From: JOPF133 sp052144935
GTDB lineage: Bacteria > Acidobacteriota > Terriglobia > Bryobacterales > Bryobacteraceae
Direction: 5' to 3'
Length of the DNA stretch: 35,731 bases
Assembly (NCBI GenBank): GCA_052144935.1
Contig: JBKQPR010000165.1
Coordinates: forward strand, 1 to 35,731
The stretch's first letter is position 1. Each line of letters starts with the position of its first letter. Positions 1 to 7,882 of the stretch are shown in pieces. The notes beneath the pieces are model-generated. The model worked only from the letters and a program-made list of their open reading frames with translations. It did not search any database and was not told where the DNA came from. The position numbers were made by a program, and so were the translations under genes.

Positions 1-59
1 ACCCCGCCTGCCCCACCTTGCTACCGAAGGACCTGGATGGCAGGTGGGGCAGGCGGGGT
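1..59. repeat. 18-bp perfect inverted repeat (hairpin)
   Basis: ACCCCGCCTGCCCCACCT (1-18) is perfectly complementary to 42-59, with a 23-nt loop. It lies about 60 bp beyond the stop of the leftward slipin gene, so it could act as a terminator or as a REP-type element. The window begins at its first base, so the full extent is unknown. Confidence 0.75.
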
Positions 60-79
60 GCCCTCTGGGCCCGCCTGCC
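48..79. repeat. 32-bp REP-like hairpin, copy 1
   Basis: GGCAGGCGGG (48-57) pairs with CCCGCCTGCC (70-79) around the loop gtgccctctggg. An identical 32-bp copy lies at 14803-14834. Both copies sit just downstream of a leftward gene. The middle contains the dispersed core GGGGTGCCCTCTGGGCCC (55-72), which recurs through the window. Confidence 0.8.
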
Positions 80-117
80 AACCCATTCTCTTACGCCGTC
101 AAGGGACCAGTTGGCCT

Positions 118-990
118 CTACTGGGCCTTGACGCCGCCCAGTGACGCGGTCGCCAGCATGCCGCCCAAGCCCATGGTTTCCACCGCGGAGGAGGGCACGA
201 TGACCATCGAACCCCGCTCTTTGATGGCTTCGTACAGCATGTTCATGGCGCGCAGGTGCAGCGCCACCGGGTTGTCCTGATAGGTAAGCGCGGCCTTGGC
301 GAAATTGTCGGCGATCTCGGTTTCGGCCAGGCCGAGGATGGTGCGCGCGCGCCGCTCGCGCTCCGCCTGGGCCTCGCGCGACATGGCGTCCTGCAGCTCG
401 GAGGGGATCTGCACGTCGCGGATCTCCACCGATTGCACGGTGATGCCCCAGGGGTTGGTCTTTTCGTCCAGAATGCGCTGCAGCTCGCGGCCGAGCATTT
501 CGCGCTCCGCCACCATCTGGTGCAGCTCGTGGCGGCCGATGGATTCACGCAGGGCCGTCTGGGCGCTCAACAGAATGGCCTGCGCGAAGTCCTGCACTTC
601 CAGAATGGACTTCTCCGCGTTCCATACCATCCAGAAGACAATCGCGTCCACGTTCACCGGGACCGTGTCGCGGGTCAGCGTGGATTCGGCGGAAACGCTG
701 GCCACGCGCACCCTCTGATCCACATAGCGAGCCACCGAGTCGACGATCGGGATAATGTGGAACATGCCCGGGCCGCGCAGTCCGGTATAGCGGCCGAAGC
801 GCAGCACGGCGACCTTTTCCCACTGGTCCGCGATGCGGATGGCGTACAAAAAGTAGAGGCCGACGAGCGCGCCGGCGATCACGCCCGCCGGGTACTTGGT
901 GGCCACGGTGACGCCCCCTCCCGCCAGGATGCAAATCACAAACAGGGCCACTCCTACGTTGCTGACGCGCAATTGAATTTGATCTTTCAT
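118..990 (-). CDS. Slipin/stomatin-type SPFH (band 7) membrane protein
   Basis: The gene encodes 290 aa. Two hydrophobic segments lie near the N-terminus (about residues 10-28 and 33-50), followed by a band-7/SPFH domain that starts at the family-typical stretch EKVAVLRFGRY and continues through GPGMFHIIPIVD and TRDTVPVNVDAIVFW. An Ala/Glu/Arg-rich helix (SREAQAERERRARTILGLAE) follows, as in stomatins and slipins. These proteins form oligomeric scaffolds on the inner face of membranes; no substrate can be inferred. The start is placed at 990 because AGGAG lies about 9 nt upstream and this ATG follows the gntR stop by 4 nt. A longer frame to 1032 would overlap gntR. It is co-transcribed with the GntR regulator upstream. 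Slipins are often paired with an NfeD protein; none is seen here. Confidence 0.9.
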   Translation of the reverse strand: MKDQIQLRVSNVGVALFVICILAGGGVTVATKYPAGVIAGALVGLYFLYAIRIADQWEKVAVLRFGRYTGLRGPGMFHIIPIVDSVARYVDQRVRVASVSAESTLTRDTVPVNVDAIVFWMVWNAEKSILEVQDFAQAILLSAQTALRESIGRHELHQMVAEREMLGRELQRILDEKTNPWGITVQSVEIRDVQIPSELQDAMSREAQAERERRARTILGLAETEIADNFAKAALTYQDNPVALHLRAMNMLYEAIKERGSMVIVPSSAVETMGLGGMLATASLGGVKAQ

Positions 991-994
991 GGCC

Positions 995-1417
995 TCATCT
1001 CCTGTCTTTTGCAGAATCGTTTTGACGGTCATATAGCTGCTCCATCAGGTCTTCGATGGTGAAGCCGGCCGCTCCGGCGCGCGCCACAAAATCGCTCACC
1101 AGTTGGTTGAGCTGGCGCTGCCGCTCGACGTCGTCGCGCTTCACTTCTTGGTGACTGATAAATGTTCCGGTGCCCTGTTGGGTCTCCAGAACGCCGCGGA
1201 TTTCGAGTTCGCGATAGGCCCGTCCCACCGTGTTCGGGTTGATGGCCAGATCGACCGCCACCTGGCGGACCGTGGGCAACTGATCGCCGCCGGCCAGAAC
1301 GCCGGCCGCGATTCCGCCCATAATCTGATCGATGATCTGCCGATAGACCGGAACGCCGCTGTGGAGGTCCAGCCGGAACTCGAAGGGCCTTTTTCCGAGT
1401 TGAGCTGTATTCTTCAT
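995..1417 (-). CDS. GntR-family regulator, short YtrA-type
   Basis: The 140-aa protein has an N-terminal winged helix (about residues 20-82). It shows the GntR pattern VPVYRQIIDQI, LPTVRQVAVDLAINPNTVGRAYRELE and RGVLETQQGTGTFIS, followed by only about 55 residues with no large effector domain, which is the YtrA layout. It is probably a repressor of its own operon with the slipin. The stop lies 4 nt before the slipin ATG. The upstream region holds a dyad over a good promoter, as expected for autoregulation. No Shine-Dalgarno sequence precedes the ATG, and the inferred transcription start is only a few bases away, so the message may be leaderless. Confidence 0.88.
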   Translation of the reverse strand: MKNTAQLGKRPFEFRLDLHSGVPVYRQIIDQIMGGIAAGVLAGGDQLPTVRQVAVDLAINPNTVGRAYRELEIRGVLETQQGTGTFISHQEVKRDDVERQRQLNQLVSDFVARAGAAGFTIEDLMEQLYDRQNDSAKDRR

Positions 1418-1427
1418 CTAGATTCAT

Positions 1428-1455
1428 AGTGTACTATTTGACTGGTACAAGTCAA
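1428..1455 (-). promoter_or_regulatory. Promoter and dyad operator of gntR-slipin
   Basis: Read leftward, TTGACT (1455-1450) and TACACT (1433-1428) are separated by 16 bp. The dyad TGTACTA (1430-1436), six bases, TGGTACA (1443-1449) lies inside the promoter. A YtrA-type protein bound there would block polymerase. The assignment to the adjacent regulator is inference from position. Confidence 0.6.
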
Positions 1456-1495
1456 GAGAAAAATTTGAGAATATTTTAGGTGCTCGGGAGGATTC

Positions 1496-1511
1496 TGTTT
1501 CACGTGAAACA
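1496..1511. other. parS: parS partition site 1
   Basis: TGTTTCACGTGAAACA is a perfect 16-bp palindrome and matches the bacterial parS consensus bound by ParB. No parA or parB gene is in the window, so it would be served in trans. It lies in the intergenic gap between gntR and the beta-propeller gene. Confidence 0.88.
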
Positions 1512-1513
1512 CT

Positions 1514-1529
1514 TGTTTCACGTGAAACA
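1514..1529. other. parS: parS partition site 2
   Basis: This is a second identical TGTTTCACGTGAAACA, two bases after the first, so the centres are 18 bp apart (about 1.7 helical turns). Tandem perfect sites this close are unlikely by chance and indicate a ParB loading point. Confidence 0.88.
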
Positions 1530-1599
1530 GGTGCGGAAGGGGATAGACTTGGACAGGAGCCGGCCCGAGCGATTCCGCCGGTCCGCCCGAAAGGAAGTC

Positions 1600-2769
1600 A
1601 TGAAAGCCCGGAGTCTACTGTCGCTCGTCCGCAGGCCGGTCATTCGCCTGTCGCTCGTCTGCTTCGGCGCCGCTGCCCTTCAGGCGGCCAACACGCCTGC
1701 TAACGCTTTGCTGGTGCTCGAAAAGGAGCAGAACACTTTGGTGATCGTCGATCCCGAGAGCTTGACGATCGTAGCGCGCGTGCCGGTTGGAAACGATCCG
1801 CACGAAGTCGCCGTATCGGATGACGGAAGGACCGCCTACATTTCGAACTATGGTGGGGGCGGTCCTGGCGCCGGTACAACCATCGCCGTGGTCGACCTGG
1901 CCGCCCAAAAGCCGCTGGCGCCCATCGATCTGGGCGCGTTGCGGGCGCCGCACGGACTGGAGTTCGTCGGTGGCAAGTTGTACTTCACCGCAGAAGGGGC
2001 CAAGGTGGTGGGCCGTTACGATCCCGCCACGCAAAAGATCGACTGGGTCGTGGGCACGGGCCAGAACCGCACCCACATGGTGATCGTTTCGAAAGACCTC
2101 AAGACCGTCTTCACTTCCAACGTCAGTTCCGGGACCATCAGCATCATCGAGCAGGGCGCTGCGCAAGGGCCGGGACCGGGACGGGGTCCGGGTGGCCCTC
2201 CGCCGGGTGGCCGCGGTGGTCCAGGCGGCCCTCCGCCAGGCGGCCGTGGTGGACCAGGCGGGCCTCCGCCCGGTGGACGTGGTGGACCAGGCGGGCCTCC
2301 GCCCGGTGGCCGCGGTGGCCCGGACTGGAACGTCACTAATATTCCGGTCGGCCGGGGATCCGAGGGCTTCGACCTGACTCCCGACGGTAAGGAGCTATGG
2401 GTAGCCAACGCGCAAGACGGCACCATCTCCATCATCGATGTCGCCGGCAGGAAGGTGGTCCAGACGATCCCGTCCACCGGAGCCGCCAACCGGCTGAAGA
2501 TTACTCCCGACGGCCAGTACGTCTTCGTATCGGATATGAGCGGCAACAATCTGCTGGTGATCAAGGCGGCCACGCGCCAGGAGTACACCAGGATCGCGCT
2601 GACGGCCAGCTCGGAGGGCCTGCTGATGGACCCCGGCGGCAAGCGCGCTTACACCACGCTGAATACCCACGATTCGGTGGCGGTGATCGATCTGTCGACC
2701 ATGACGGTAATCGACGAGGTCAAGACCGGCAAGGGGCCGGATGGCCTGGCGTGGGCCGCGCGGAAGTGA
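1600..2769 (+). CDS. Secreted YVTN-type beta-propeller protein with Gly/Pro repeat insert
   Basis: The start at 1600 is chosen because AAAGGAAG lies just upstream and the next residues form a signal peptide (RSLLSLVRR...LSLVCFGAAALQA). A start at 1480 would put the parS sites inside the gene. The mature protein is built of propeller blades with repeated motifs such as LVIVDPESLTIVARVPVGNDPHEVAVSDDGRTAY and ELWVANAQDGTISIIDVAGRKVV, typical of YVTN/cytochrome-D1-like surface or periplasmic proteins. Between two blades (about residues 190-242) sits a low-complexity stretch of four 11-aa units GPGGPPPGGRG. The substrate is unknown. The gene is alone on its strand. Confidence 0.85.
   Translation: MKARSLLSLVRRPVIRLSLVCFGAAALQAANTPANALLVLEKEQNTLVIVDPESLTIVARVPVGNDPHEVAVSDDGRTAYISNYGGGGPGAGTTIAVVDLAAQKPLAPIDLGALRAPHGLEFVGGKLYFTAEGAKVVGRYDPATQKIDWVVGTGQNRTHMVIVSKDLKTVFTSNVSSGTISIIEQGAAQGPGPGRGPGGPPPGGRGGPGGPPPGGRGGPGGPPPGGRGGPGGPPPGGRGGPDWNVTNIPVGRGSEGFDLTPDGKELWVANAQDGTISIIDVAGRKVVQTIPSTGAANRLKITPDGQYVFVSDMSGNNLLVIKAATRQEYTRIALTASSEGLLMDPGGKRAYTTLNTHDSVAVIDLSTMTVIDEVKTGKGPDGLAWAARK
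2185..2316 (+). repeat. Four 33-bp tandem repeats inside the propeller gene
   Basis: The units start at 2185, 2218, 2251 and 2284; each encodes GPGGPPPGGRG. The third and fourth are nearly identical in DNA, which indicates recent duplication. The unit length is a multiple of three, so copy-number change keeps the frame. Confidence 0.85.
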
Positions 2770-2788
2770 GCCGGCGGTCCCAAGCGAT

Positions 2789-5700
2789 CTAGCTGTGGCC
2801 CAGAGCCTTGACGGCCGGTTGGACGAAAGAGAACAGAAGGCGCCCGATGGACGGGAAATGAGAAGCCAGGGCCGTCAGCAGGGGCAGCGCTCCGGTGGAA
2901 GCCAGGCGCAGATAGAAGCCACTGTCCAGCTTGCCGGGAGTCGTTCCACGGATTTTACTGAGGATCACATCCCGGTCCATCTGCATCGTCATGCGCACCA
3001 TACCTGTGCCAAGAATCAGGAAAACGCCCGTGATGAACCATCGAATGGTCTGCGGCGATTGAAAGGGATAGGAATTGAGAGATAGCGCGATGCCGACAAA
3101 ACCGATCGCGACAAGCGTCAGAAGCCGGCGAATCTGCAGAATATTGAATCCGAGATAATCGACCGTGCGGAGAGCGATTGCGCCTTCCGGCGGAGTCTGC
3201 GGCCCGACCGCCTGAGTTCGGCTGCCGCCCACCGCGGCGGGGGCGCTGCCAGACGTTGTGTCCGCGCCCGCTCCAACGGCCAGCGCGACCGGCTGGTAGT
3301 CTACCGAATGGTTACCCGGCACGTGCCGGCGCTTCCACCCTCCGAGGCTCAGTATCGAGTAACGGCATTCGGGCGGGATTTTGTCGAACGCCTGGCCGAT
3401 CGGATGGAGATCGAGAAGCTCCAGGAAGCTGGAAAGCCTCGACCACAGATAGATGGCCCGCGACCAAGCCGCAAAGACGAGGCCGCATGCCACCGACACG
3501 GTGAGGCCGAACGCGCGATCCCACGATCCGCCCTCGATGGTCCCAAACGCCCGGGATTCGACCAGCAGAACAAACACTATCGCGATGATCAGGACGCCCG
3601 CGGTCCAGAGATCCGCCTTGAGAAACCAACTCCGCAGCGCATCGCGCAGATCCTGCAGGATGCTTTTCCATTCGGTTGCCAGTGCGCCCTCGAATGGGAC
3701 GTCCACCTCGGTGCGGTCGCGCTCGGATACCACAAACACCTGGAGGCTGGTCCAGGCGAACCACCCGAACACCGGCGCCAGGAGCAGGAACGGCAGAACG
3801 GGGCAGATACCGCCGGCGAAGTGAATGGCGCGCCAGGCGAAGTAGTAGCCTTCCTGATGCTCGGCTTGGGCGCACGTCCGGACCAGTAGGGCCGCGATCG
3901 CGAGCGATCCGAGCCACCACGGCGCGGTTAGCCAGACTAGGCGCCGGTCTTGCGGCGTTGGCGATGCTTCGGAGCTTGCGGCTCCCCGCAAAATTCCAGC
4001 GACGTCCGCGGTCAACCACAGAGCGGCCACCAGCAGGGAGCCACACGCAAGCACCGACATCGCTACCACCGGCCAGTGAACATCTGTTACCGGCAAGTGA
4101 ATCTCCGCTGCCGCCAGTTTCGCCATGGGTATGGCGAAGACCGCCCAGGAGGTCAGAAACACCAGTGTTCCAGCAAGCAGGTAGAACGCATGCCGACGCC
4201 GGGTCTCTTCGCCGCCCGGCGCGTAGGGGGCATACCAGGCGCCGTTGTGCCCCGGCGAGCGTGCCCAGAACTGGACGGCAACATGAGAGACCGCCGCAAC
4301 CGTCAGTCCGATACAGGTCATGAACCACAGGACCGAAAACGGACTGTAGATCCCTATAGGGACCAGTCGGCCGAGAAAATAATCTGCATCGCGCGGTTTC
4401 AGCAACGCCAGCGGCATAAAGCCGTCGGTGCCGAGCGTCGTCAGCCAGAGACGCCTGTCTTTGATGCTGCCGTTGAGCAATAGGGCGCAGGCATCGTAGA
4501 TTCCGACCTCGTATTGACTTCCAAAAGCGGCCGGGAATTCGTGGGTCTGGGGCAACAACGGATAAGTACTGACGAACAGCGTACCGCAGAGTTCCCCATC
4601 GTCGTTGGCAACCTCGAACAGACGGTCGGCATCCAGGATCAGGAAGGTGATGTTGGGACAACCAGCTTTCAGGTAGCGCGTCAGGAACACCACGTCCAGC
4701 ACGTCGCTGCCTCTCACGCACGCCACACGAATCCGGTCGTGGTTCATTACGTCGGCGAGATGCGCCAAAACGCCATATTGCGACACCGCCGTCTGCCGCG
4801 GCGTGAATAATGGCGCAGTATCCTGGTAACGGGTCGAGCGCAGCAAGGAAAGGAAGCTGAACAACGGAGGGTTCGAGCTCTTGTAACCCAAAATCACTCG
4901 CAGTTGATCTTCATCCGTGAAGGAATTCCTCAGGCGAGAGATTTCGCGAGGATAGCGAAATACCTCGATACTCGGGGGCGGACGATGCTGGGCCTCGGCC
5001 GCCGCCTTCAGGGCGCCTTCGACGTCCGCCTCGGAATTGCCGAACGCAGTGCCTGTCTCGGACAGAATAGCGATGTTCCCCGGGATGTGAAGCCCCCCGG
5101 CGAGGTGATCGCCGAGCTCTTGTATCCCGACAACGTCTTCGTAGACGACCGAGCAAGCCTCGGGTTGTCGCGCCACCAATTTTGACGGGCACCGCGGCAT
5201 GGGCGTACTCCCCTCGGCCCCCGTCGTCTTGTTGGCGGCCGTGTTCTCGGCGGTTACGGACGGCGAAACGATCTGCATTTCCCATCCTTCCAGTCCTTTT
5301 TTCTCCAGGCGTTCGAGGGTTCCGGAAAACGTGGGGCCCAGGACTCGGATCCGCTGTTCACCGGGGCTGAATTGCCGCACGTACCCGAGAGCCTTCCCAA
5401 GTTGCGTTTCGTTATAGCCGGACGTGGGACTCTCGCCAACCAGAAAAACCGCCAGGCAGGGCGAACGCTCATCGCAGGAGCCGGCCTTCCGGCCGTCTTT
5501 GAGACGAGGCACGAATAACATCATGCCCGGCTCGGTGGGCCGCCCTTTCCAGGCGCCCTCCGCGTCTTCCGGCTTGGCCGGATCGAGCGGAGCCACGGGA
5601 GGACTCCAAGGCAGCCAAATCTGGCGAAACGAATGGCCGTGCTCCGGCTGATCGGGTTTGATCTCCTCCACGGCCGCTTGAATTGCGCCAAGGGCGCGGT

Positions 5701-6043
5701 CGAACATTAAGCCTAAGTGGGTGCTTTGTGGATCGGCAACGAGGGCGATCAGGAAGTCGACGTTACGCACCACCGATCGTGGGTAGCAGTCGTCCGTGGT
5801 GGACTGCGCCCCTTCCTCACCGGGACAGAAGAAGTCGCGCAACAGCCTGAGTGGGCCGTCAGGAGTAACCGGCGCGCTTAGCGGAAGTGGTTTCCCGATA
5901 CTCAGCCGTTCCACCGTGGATGGAACCGCGGCAACCTGCGCCGCGGCAACCTGCGCCGCGGCAACCTGCGCCGGCCCCGGAGCAGCATAGGTCCACACCG
6001 CACCGGCGGCGAAAACAACCGCAACCCGGAACGTGTTCCGCAT
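2789..6043 (-). CDS. Large unrecognised membrane protein with exported N-terminal domain
   Basis: The start at 6043 gives 1084 aa with a signal-like start (MRNTFRVAVVFAAGAVWTYA). A frame from 6145 would add 34 residues that do not look like a signal. After an Ala/Val/Gln repeat comes a soluble region of about 530 residues that probably lies outside the membrane. It contains several Cys and stretches such as GNIAILSETGTAFGN, RIRVACVRGSDVLDVVFLTRYL and NITFLILDADRLFEVAND, which resemble alternating beta/alpha folds of periplasmic-binding type. The C-terminal half has about nine or ten hydrophobic segments (from FSVLWFMTCIGLTVAAVSHVA to IRWFITGVFLILGTGMV), interrupted by cytoplasmic-looking loops. 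I do not recognise the family. A sensor or receptor fused to a polytopic membrane part is possible, but no kinase, cyclase or GGDEF motif is seen. Confidence 0.75.
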   Translation of the reverse strand: MRNTFRVAVVFAAGAVWTYAAPGPAQVAAAQVAAAQVAAVPSTVERLSIGKPLPLSAPVTPDGPLRLLRDFFCPGEEGAQSTTDDCYPRSVVRNVDFLIALVADPQSTHLGLMFDRALGAIQAAVEEIKPDQPEHGHSFRQIWLPWSPPVAPLDPAKPEDAEGAWKGRPTEPGMMLFVPRLKDGRKAGSCDERSPCLAVFLVGESPTSGYNETQLGKALGYVRQFSPGEQRIRVLGPTFSGTLERLEKKGLEGWEMQIVSPSVTAENTAANKTTGAEGSTPMPRCPSKLVARQPEACSVVYEDVVGIQELGDHLAGGLHIPGNIAILSETGTAFGNSEADVEGALKAAAEAQHRPPPSIEVFRYPREISRLRNSFTDEDQLRVILGYKSSNPPLFSFLSLLRSTRYQDTAPLFTPRQTAVSQYGVLAHLADVMNHDRIRVACVRGSDVLDVVFLTRYLKAGCPNITFLILDADRLFEVANDDGELCGTLFVSTYPLLPQTHEFPAAFGSQYEVGIYDACALLLNGSIKDRRLWLTTLGTDGFMPLALLKPRDADYFLGRLVPIGIYSPFSVLWFMTCIGLTVAAVSHVAVQFWARSPGHNGAWYAPYAPGGEETRRRHAFYLLAGTLVFLTSWAVFAIPMAKLAAAEIHLPVTDVHWPVVAMSVLACGSLLVAALWLTADVAGILRGAASSEASPTPQDRRLVWLTAPWWLGSLAIAALLVRTCAQAEHQEGYYFAWRAIHFAGGICPVLPFLLLAPVFGWFAWTSLQVFVVSERDRTEVDVPFEGALATEWKSILQDLRDALRSWFLKADLWTAGVLIIAIVFVLLVESRAFGTIEGGSWDRAFGLTVSVACGLVFAAWSRAIYLWSRLSSFLELLDLHPIGQAFDKIPPECRYSILSLGGWKRRHVPGNHSVDYQPVALAVGAGADTTSGSAPAAVGGSRTQAVGPQTPPEGAIALRTVDYLGFNILQIRRLLTLVAIGFVGIALSLNSYPFQSPQTIRWFITGVFLILGTGMVRMTMQMDRDVILSKIRGTTPGKLDSGFYLRLASTGALPLLTALASHFPSIGRLLFSFVQPAVKALGHS
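5928..5972. repeat. Three perfect 15-bp tandem repeats
   Basis: GCGGCAACCTGCGCC occurs three times in a row (5928, 5943, 5958). It encodes AQVAA units on the minus strand, just after the signal peptide of the large membrane protein. The period keeps the reading frame. Confidence 0.9.
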
Positions 6044-6145
6044 CTCTTGCCGCACCCCCTCGTTACTACCAGGCGCTGGGTCTCCATGGGGATCAAAGGC
6101 CCCTCGATTGGAATCGATTCTACGGCCCGATGTGGCGTTTGTCAA

Positions 6146-6576
6146 AGGGAAAGTGACGGGCGTTTGACGGGCGTGACGGGCAGGTCAGTAAAAAGTAAGC
6201 CTCAGTAAGTCCGCATTCGCCGGCAATCGCCGGATCATCGATGCCCGCGAGAGGACGCCCGCGGCAGGGGCCGGATGGGCTGGCGTGGGCCGTGCGGCGC
6301 CGTGCAGTGCAGTCCATGGCGCCGGGCCGTCTCCACGGCCATCGAGGGATTGGATCGGGATTGCCGATGGCTGGCGAGCAAAACGCGGCACGCTTAAAGT
6401 CCAAGTGCGCGCCACGACGGAGCACGCCCGAGACGATTGCGCCGTAATGGTCCGCATCCGCCAACAATCGCCCGATCGTCAATTACGGGCACAGAAAGAG
6501 CGGCGCCGCTGAATTGCGGCGAAGAGGCCGGCAGGGCAAGCTAATGCTGGCCAAAGCGCCAGAGCATGCCCCACCA
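6146..6576. other. Gene-free stretch with one imperfect direct repeat
   Basis: No convincing gene is present: the small open frames here have no ribosome site and no family resemblance. GTCCGCATTCGCCGGCAATC (from 6210) and its continuation resemble GTCCGCATCCGCCAACAATC (from 6450) at roughly 80 percent over about 35 bp. This could be a decayed insertion, but no terminal repeats or transposase were found. Confidence 0.4.
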
Positions 6577-7737
6577 TCACCCCAGGTACCTCTGCAAATC
6601 GTCCGTGCGGAAGCAGTGCGCGAAGGCCGTGTCGCGGTTGATCCGCATGGAGCGCACCAGCTCGGCCAGGGACTGCTCCATGGTCATCATGCCCTCCGCG
6701 CGGCCCACCGAGATCTGCGAGCGAAGCTGGTGATCTTCGCCTTTGCGCACCAGCGCCCGCACGGCGTCGGTGGCGATCATGATCTCGGTGGCGGGCCAGC
6801 GCGAAATGCCGTCCACGCCCGGCACAAGCTGCTGCGCGAGTATGGCGCCCAGGGCGAGCGAGAGCTGCTGCCGGATCTGCGGCTGGTTGGAAGCGGGAAA
6901 CGAGTCGAGGATACGCCCCACCGCCTGCACGGCGTCGTTGGTGTGCAAGGTCGAGAGCACCAGGTGGCCGGTTTCGGCGGCGGTCAGCGCGGTCGCCATG
7001 GTCTCCGCGTCGCGCATCTCGCCCACCAGAATCACGTCCGGCGTCTGCCGCATCACGCTGCGCAGGGTCACCGCGAAATCCGGCGTGTCGCGGCCCACTT
7101 CGATCTGCTCGATGATGGAACTGCGGTTGGCGTGCTGGTACTCAATGGGATCCTCGATGGTCACCACGTGGGCCGCGCGGCGCGTGTTCACGATATCGAT
7201 GAGGGCCGCCAGGGTAGAGGTCTTGCCGGACCCGGTGGCGCCGGTCACCAGCACCAGGCCCTGCCTCCGCTCGGCCAGCTTGGCCAGCGAAGCCGGCAGG
7301 TGCAGCGATTCGAGCGAGGGAATGCGCGAGGGCAGCAGCCGGATACTGGCCGCCAGGGTGCCCCGCTGGTGGTGGATGTTGATGCGGAAGCGGCCCATGT
7401 TCTCGCGCATGAAGCTCAGGTCCACCGACTTCTTCTTCTGCAACTCGTCCAATTGCCAGGGTTCCAGAAGCGGCAGCACCAGGCCGCGGACATCGTCGGG
7501 TTCCATCACCGCCCCGGCGCTTGCCACCAGCGCTCCGTTCACCCGCAGCATGGCGGGCGCGCCCACGATCACCAGGACGTCGGAAGCGCCCCGCGCGGCG
7601 GCATACCGCAGCAACTCGTCCAGCGACGCGGTGGATTGCGATGTGGGGCGCAAAACTCCGCCCGTGGTCTTCTGGCTGGGCGCCGCGCGATTCAGCTCGG
7701 CGACAATTTTCGAAAGCTCGTCATCGTATCCGCCCAT
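6577..7737 (-). CDS. pilT: PilT-family twitching/secretion ATPase
   Basis: The protein is a hexameric ATPase of the type that retracts type IV pili. It carries Walker A GATGSGKT (about residue 166 from this start), the Asp-box region VVTIEDPIEYQH, a Walker B region PDVILVGEMRDAETM and the His-box HLVLSTLHTNDA. The N-terminal PAS-like domain is present, but the usual SDLHL signature is altered to ASDVLVIVGAPAMLRVNG. The C-terminus ends in MTMEQSLAELV, typical of PilT/PilU. The start could also be at 7755; neither has a clear ribosome site. No other pilus gene is nearby, so it is an orphan copy. PilT and PilU cannot be separated with certainty from the sequence; the length of about 386 aa is nearer PilU. 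Confidence 0.9.
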   Translation of the reverse strand: MGGYDDELSKIVAELNRAAPSQKTTGGVLRPTSQSTASLDELLRYAAARGASDVLVIVGAPAMLRVNGALVASAGAVMEPDDVRGLVLPLLEPWQLDELQKKKSVDLSFMRENMGRFRINIHHQRGTLAASIRLLPSRIPSLESLHLPASLAKLAERRQGLVLVTGATGSGKTSTLAALIDIVNTRRAAHVVTIEDPIEYQHANRSSIIEQIEVGRDTPDFAVTLRSVMRQTPDVILVGEMRDAETMATALTAAETGHLVLSTLHTNDAVQAVGRILDSFPASNQPQIRQQLSLALGAILAQQLVPGVDGISRWPATEIMIATDAVRALVRKGEDHQLRSQISVGRAEGMMTMEQSLAELVRSMRINRDTAFAHCFRTDDLQRYLG

Positions 7738-7843
7738 GTTGGTCCCAACAACCAAAGTATACTTGGTGAAGACGAGTTGCCGAGCCGATCCGTGGAGACG
7801 GTTCCCAGCGGCCGTCGCTTAAGAAGACTGGAAGAATGGGGTT

Positions 7844-7863
7844 GACAGGCGAAAGCGCCTGTC
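7844..7863. repeat. GACAGGCG hairpin between divergent genes
   Basis: GACAGGCG (7844-7851) and CGCCTGTC (7856-7863) form a perfect 8-bp stem with an AAAG tetraloop. It lies between pilT and the SDR gene, which diverge, so it is not a simple terminator. It is probably another short intergenic palindrome. Confidence 0.6.
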
Positions 7864-7882
7864 CCACCACCCGTGGAGACTC

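Noticed and set aside
1480..1599. Upstream start for the beta-propeller gene
   Set aside because: It would place both parS sites inside coding sequence and put a charged stretch before the signal peptide; ATG 1600 has a ribosome site.
6120..6482. Possible gene or decayed transposase in the gap before pilT
   Set aside because: The minus-strand frame has no ribosome site and no recognisable motif; the imperfect direct repeat alone does not identify an element.
6514..7845. 443-aa open frame on the plus strand
   Set aside because: It lies opposite the PilT ATPase, which has all its motifs; this frame has none.
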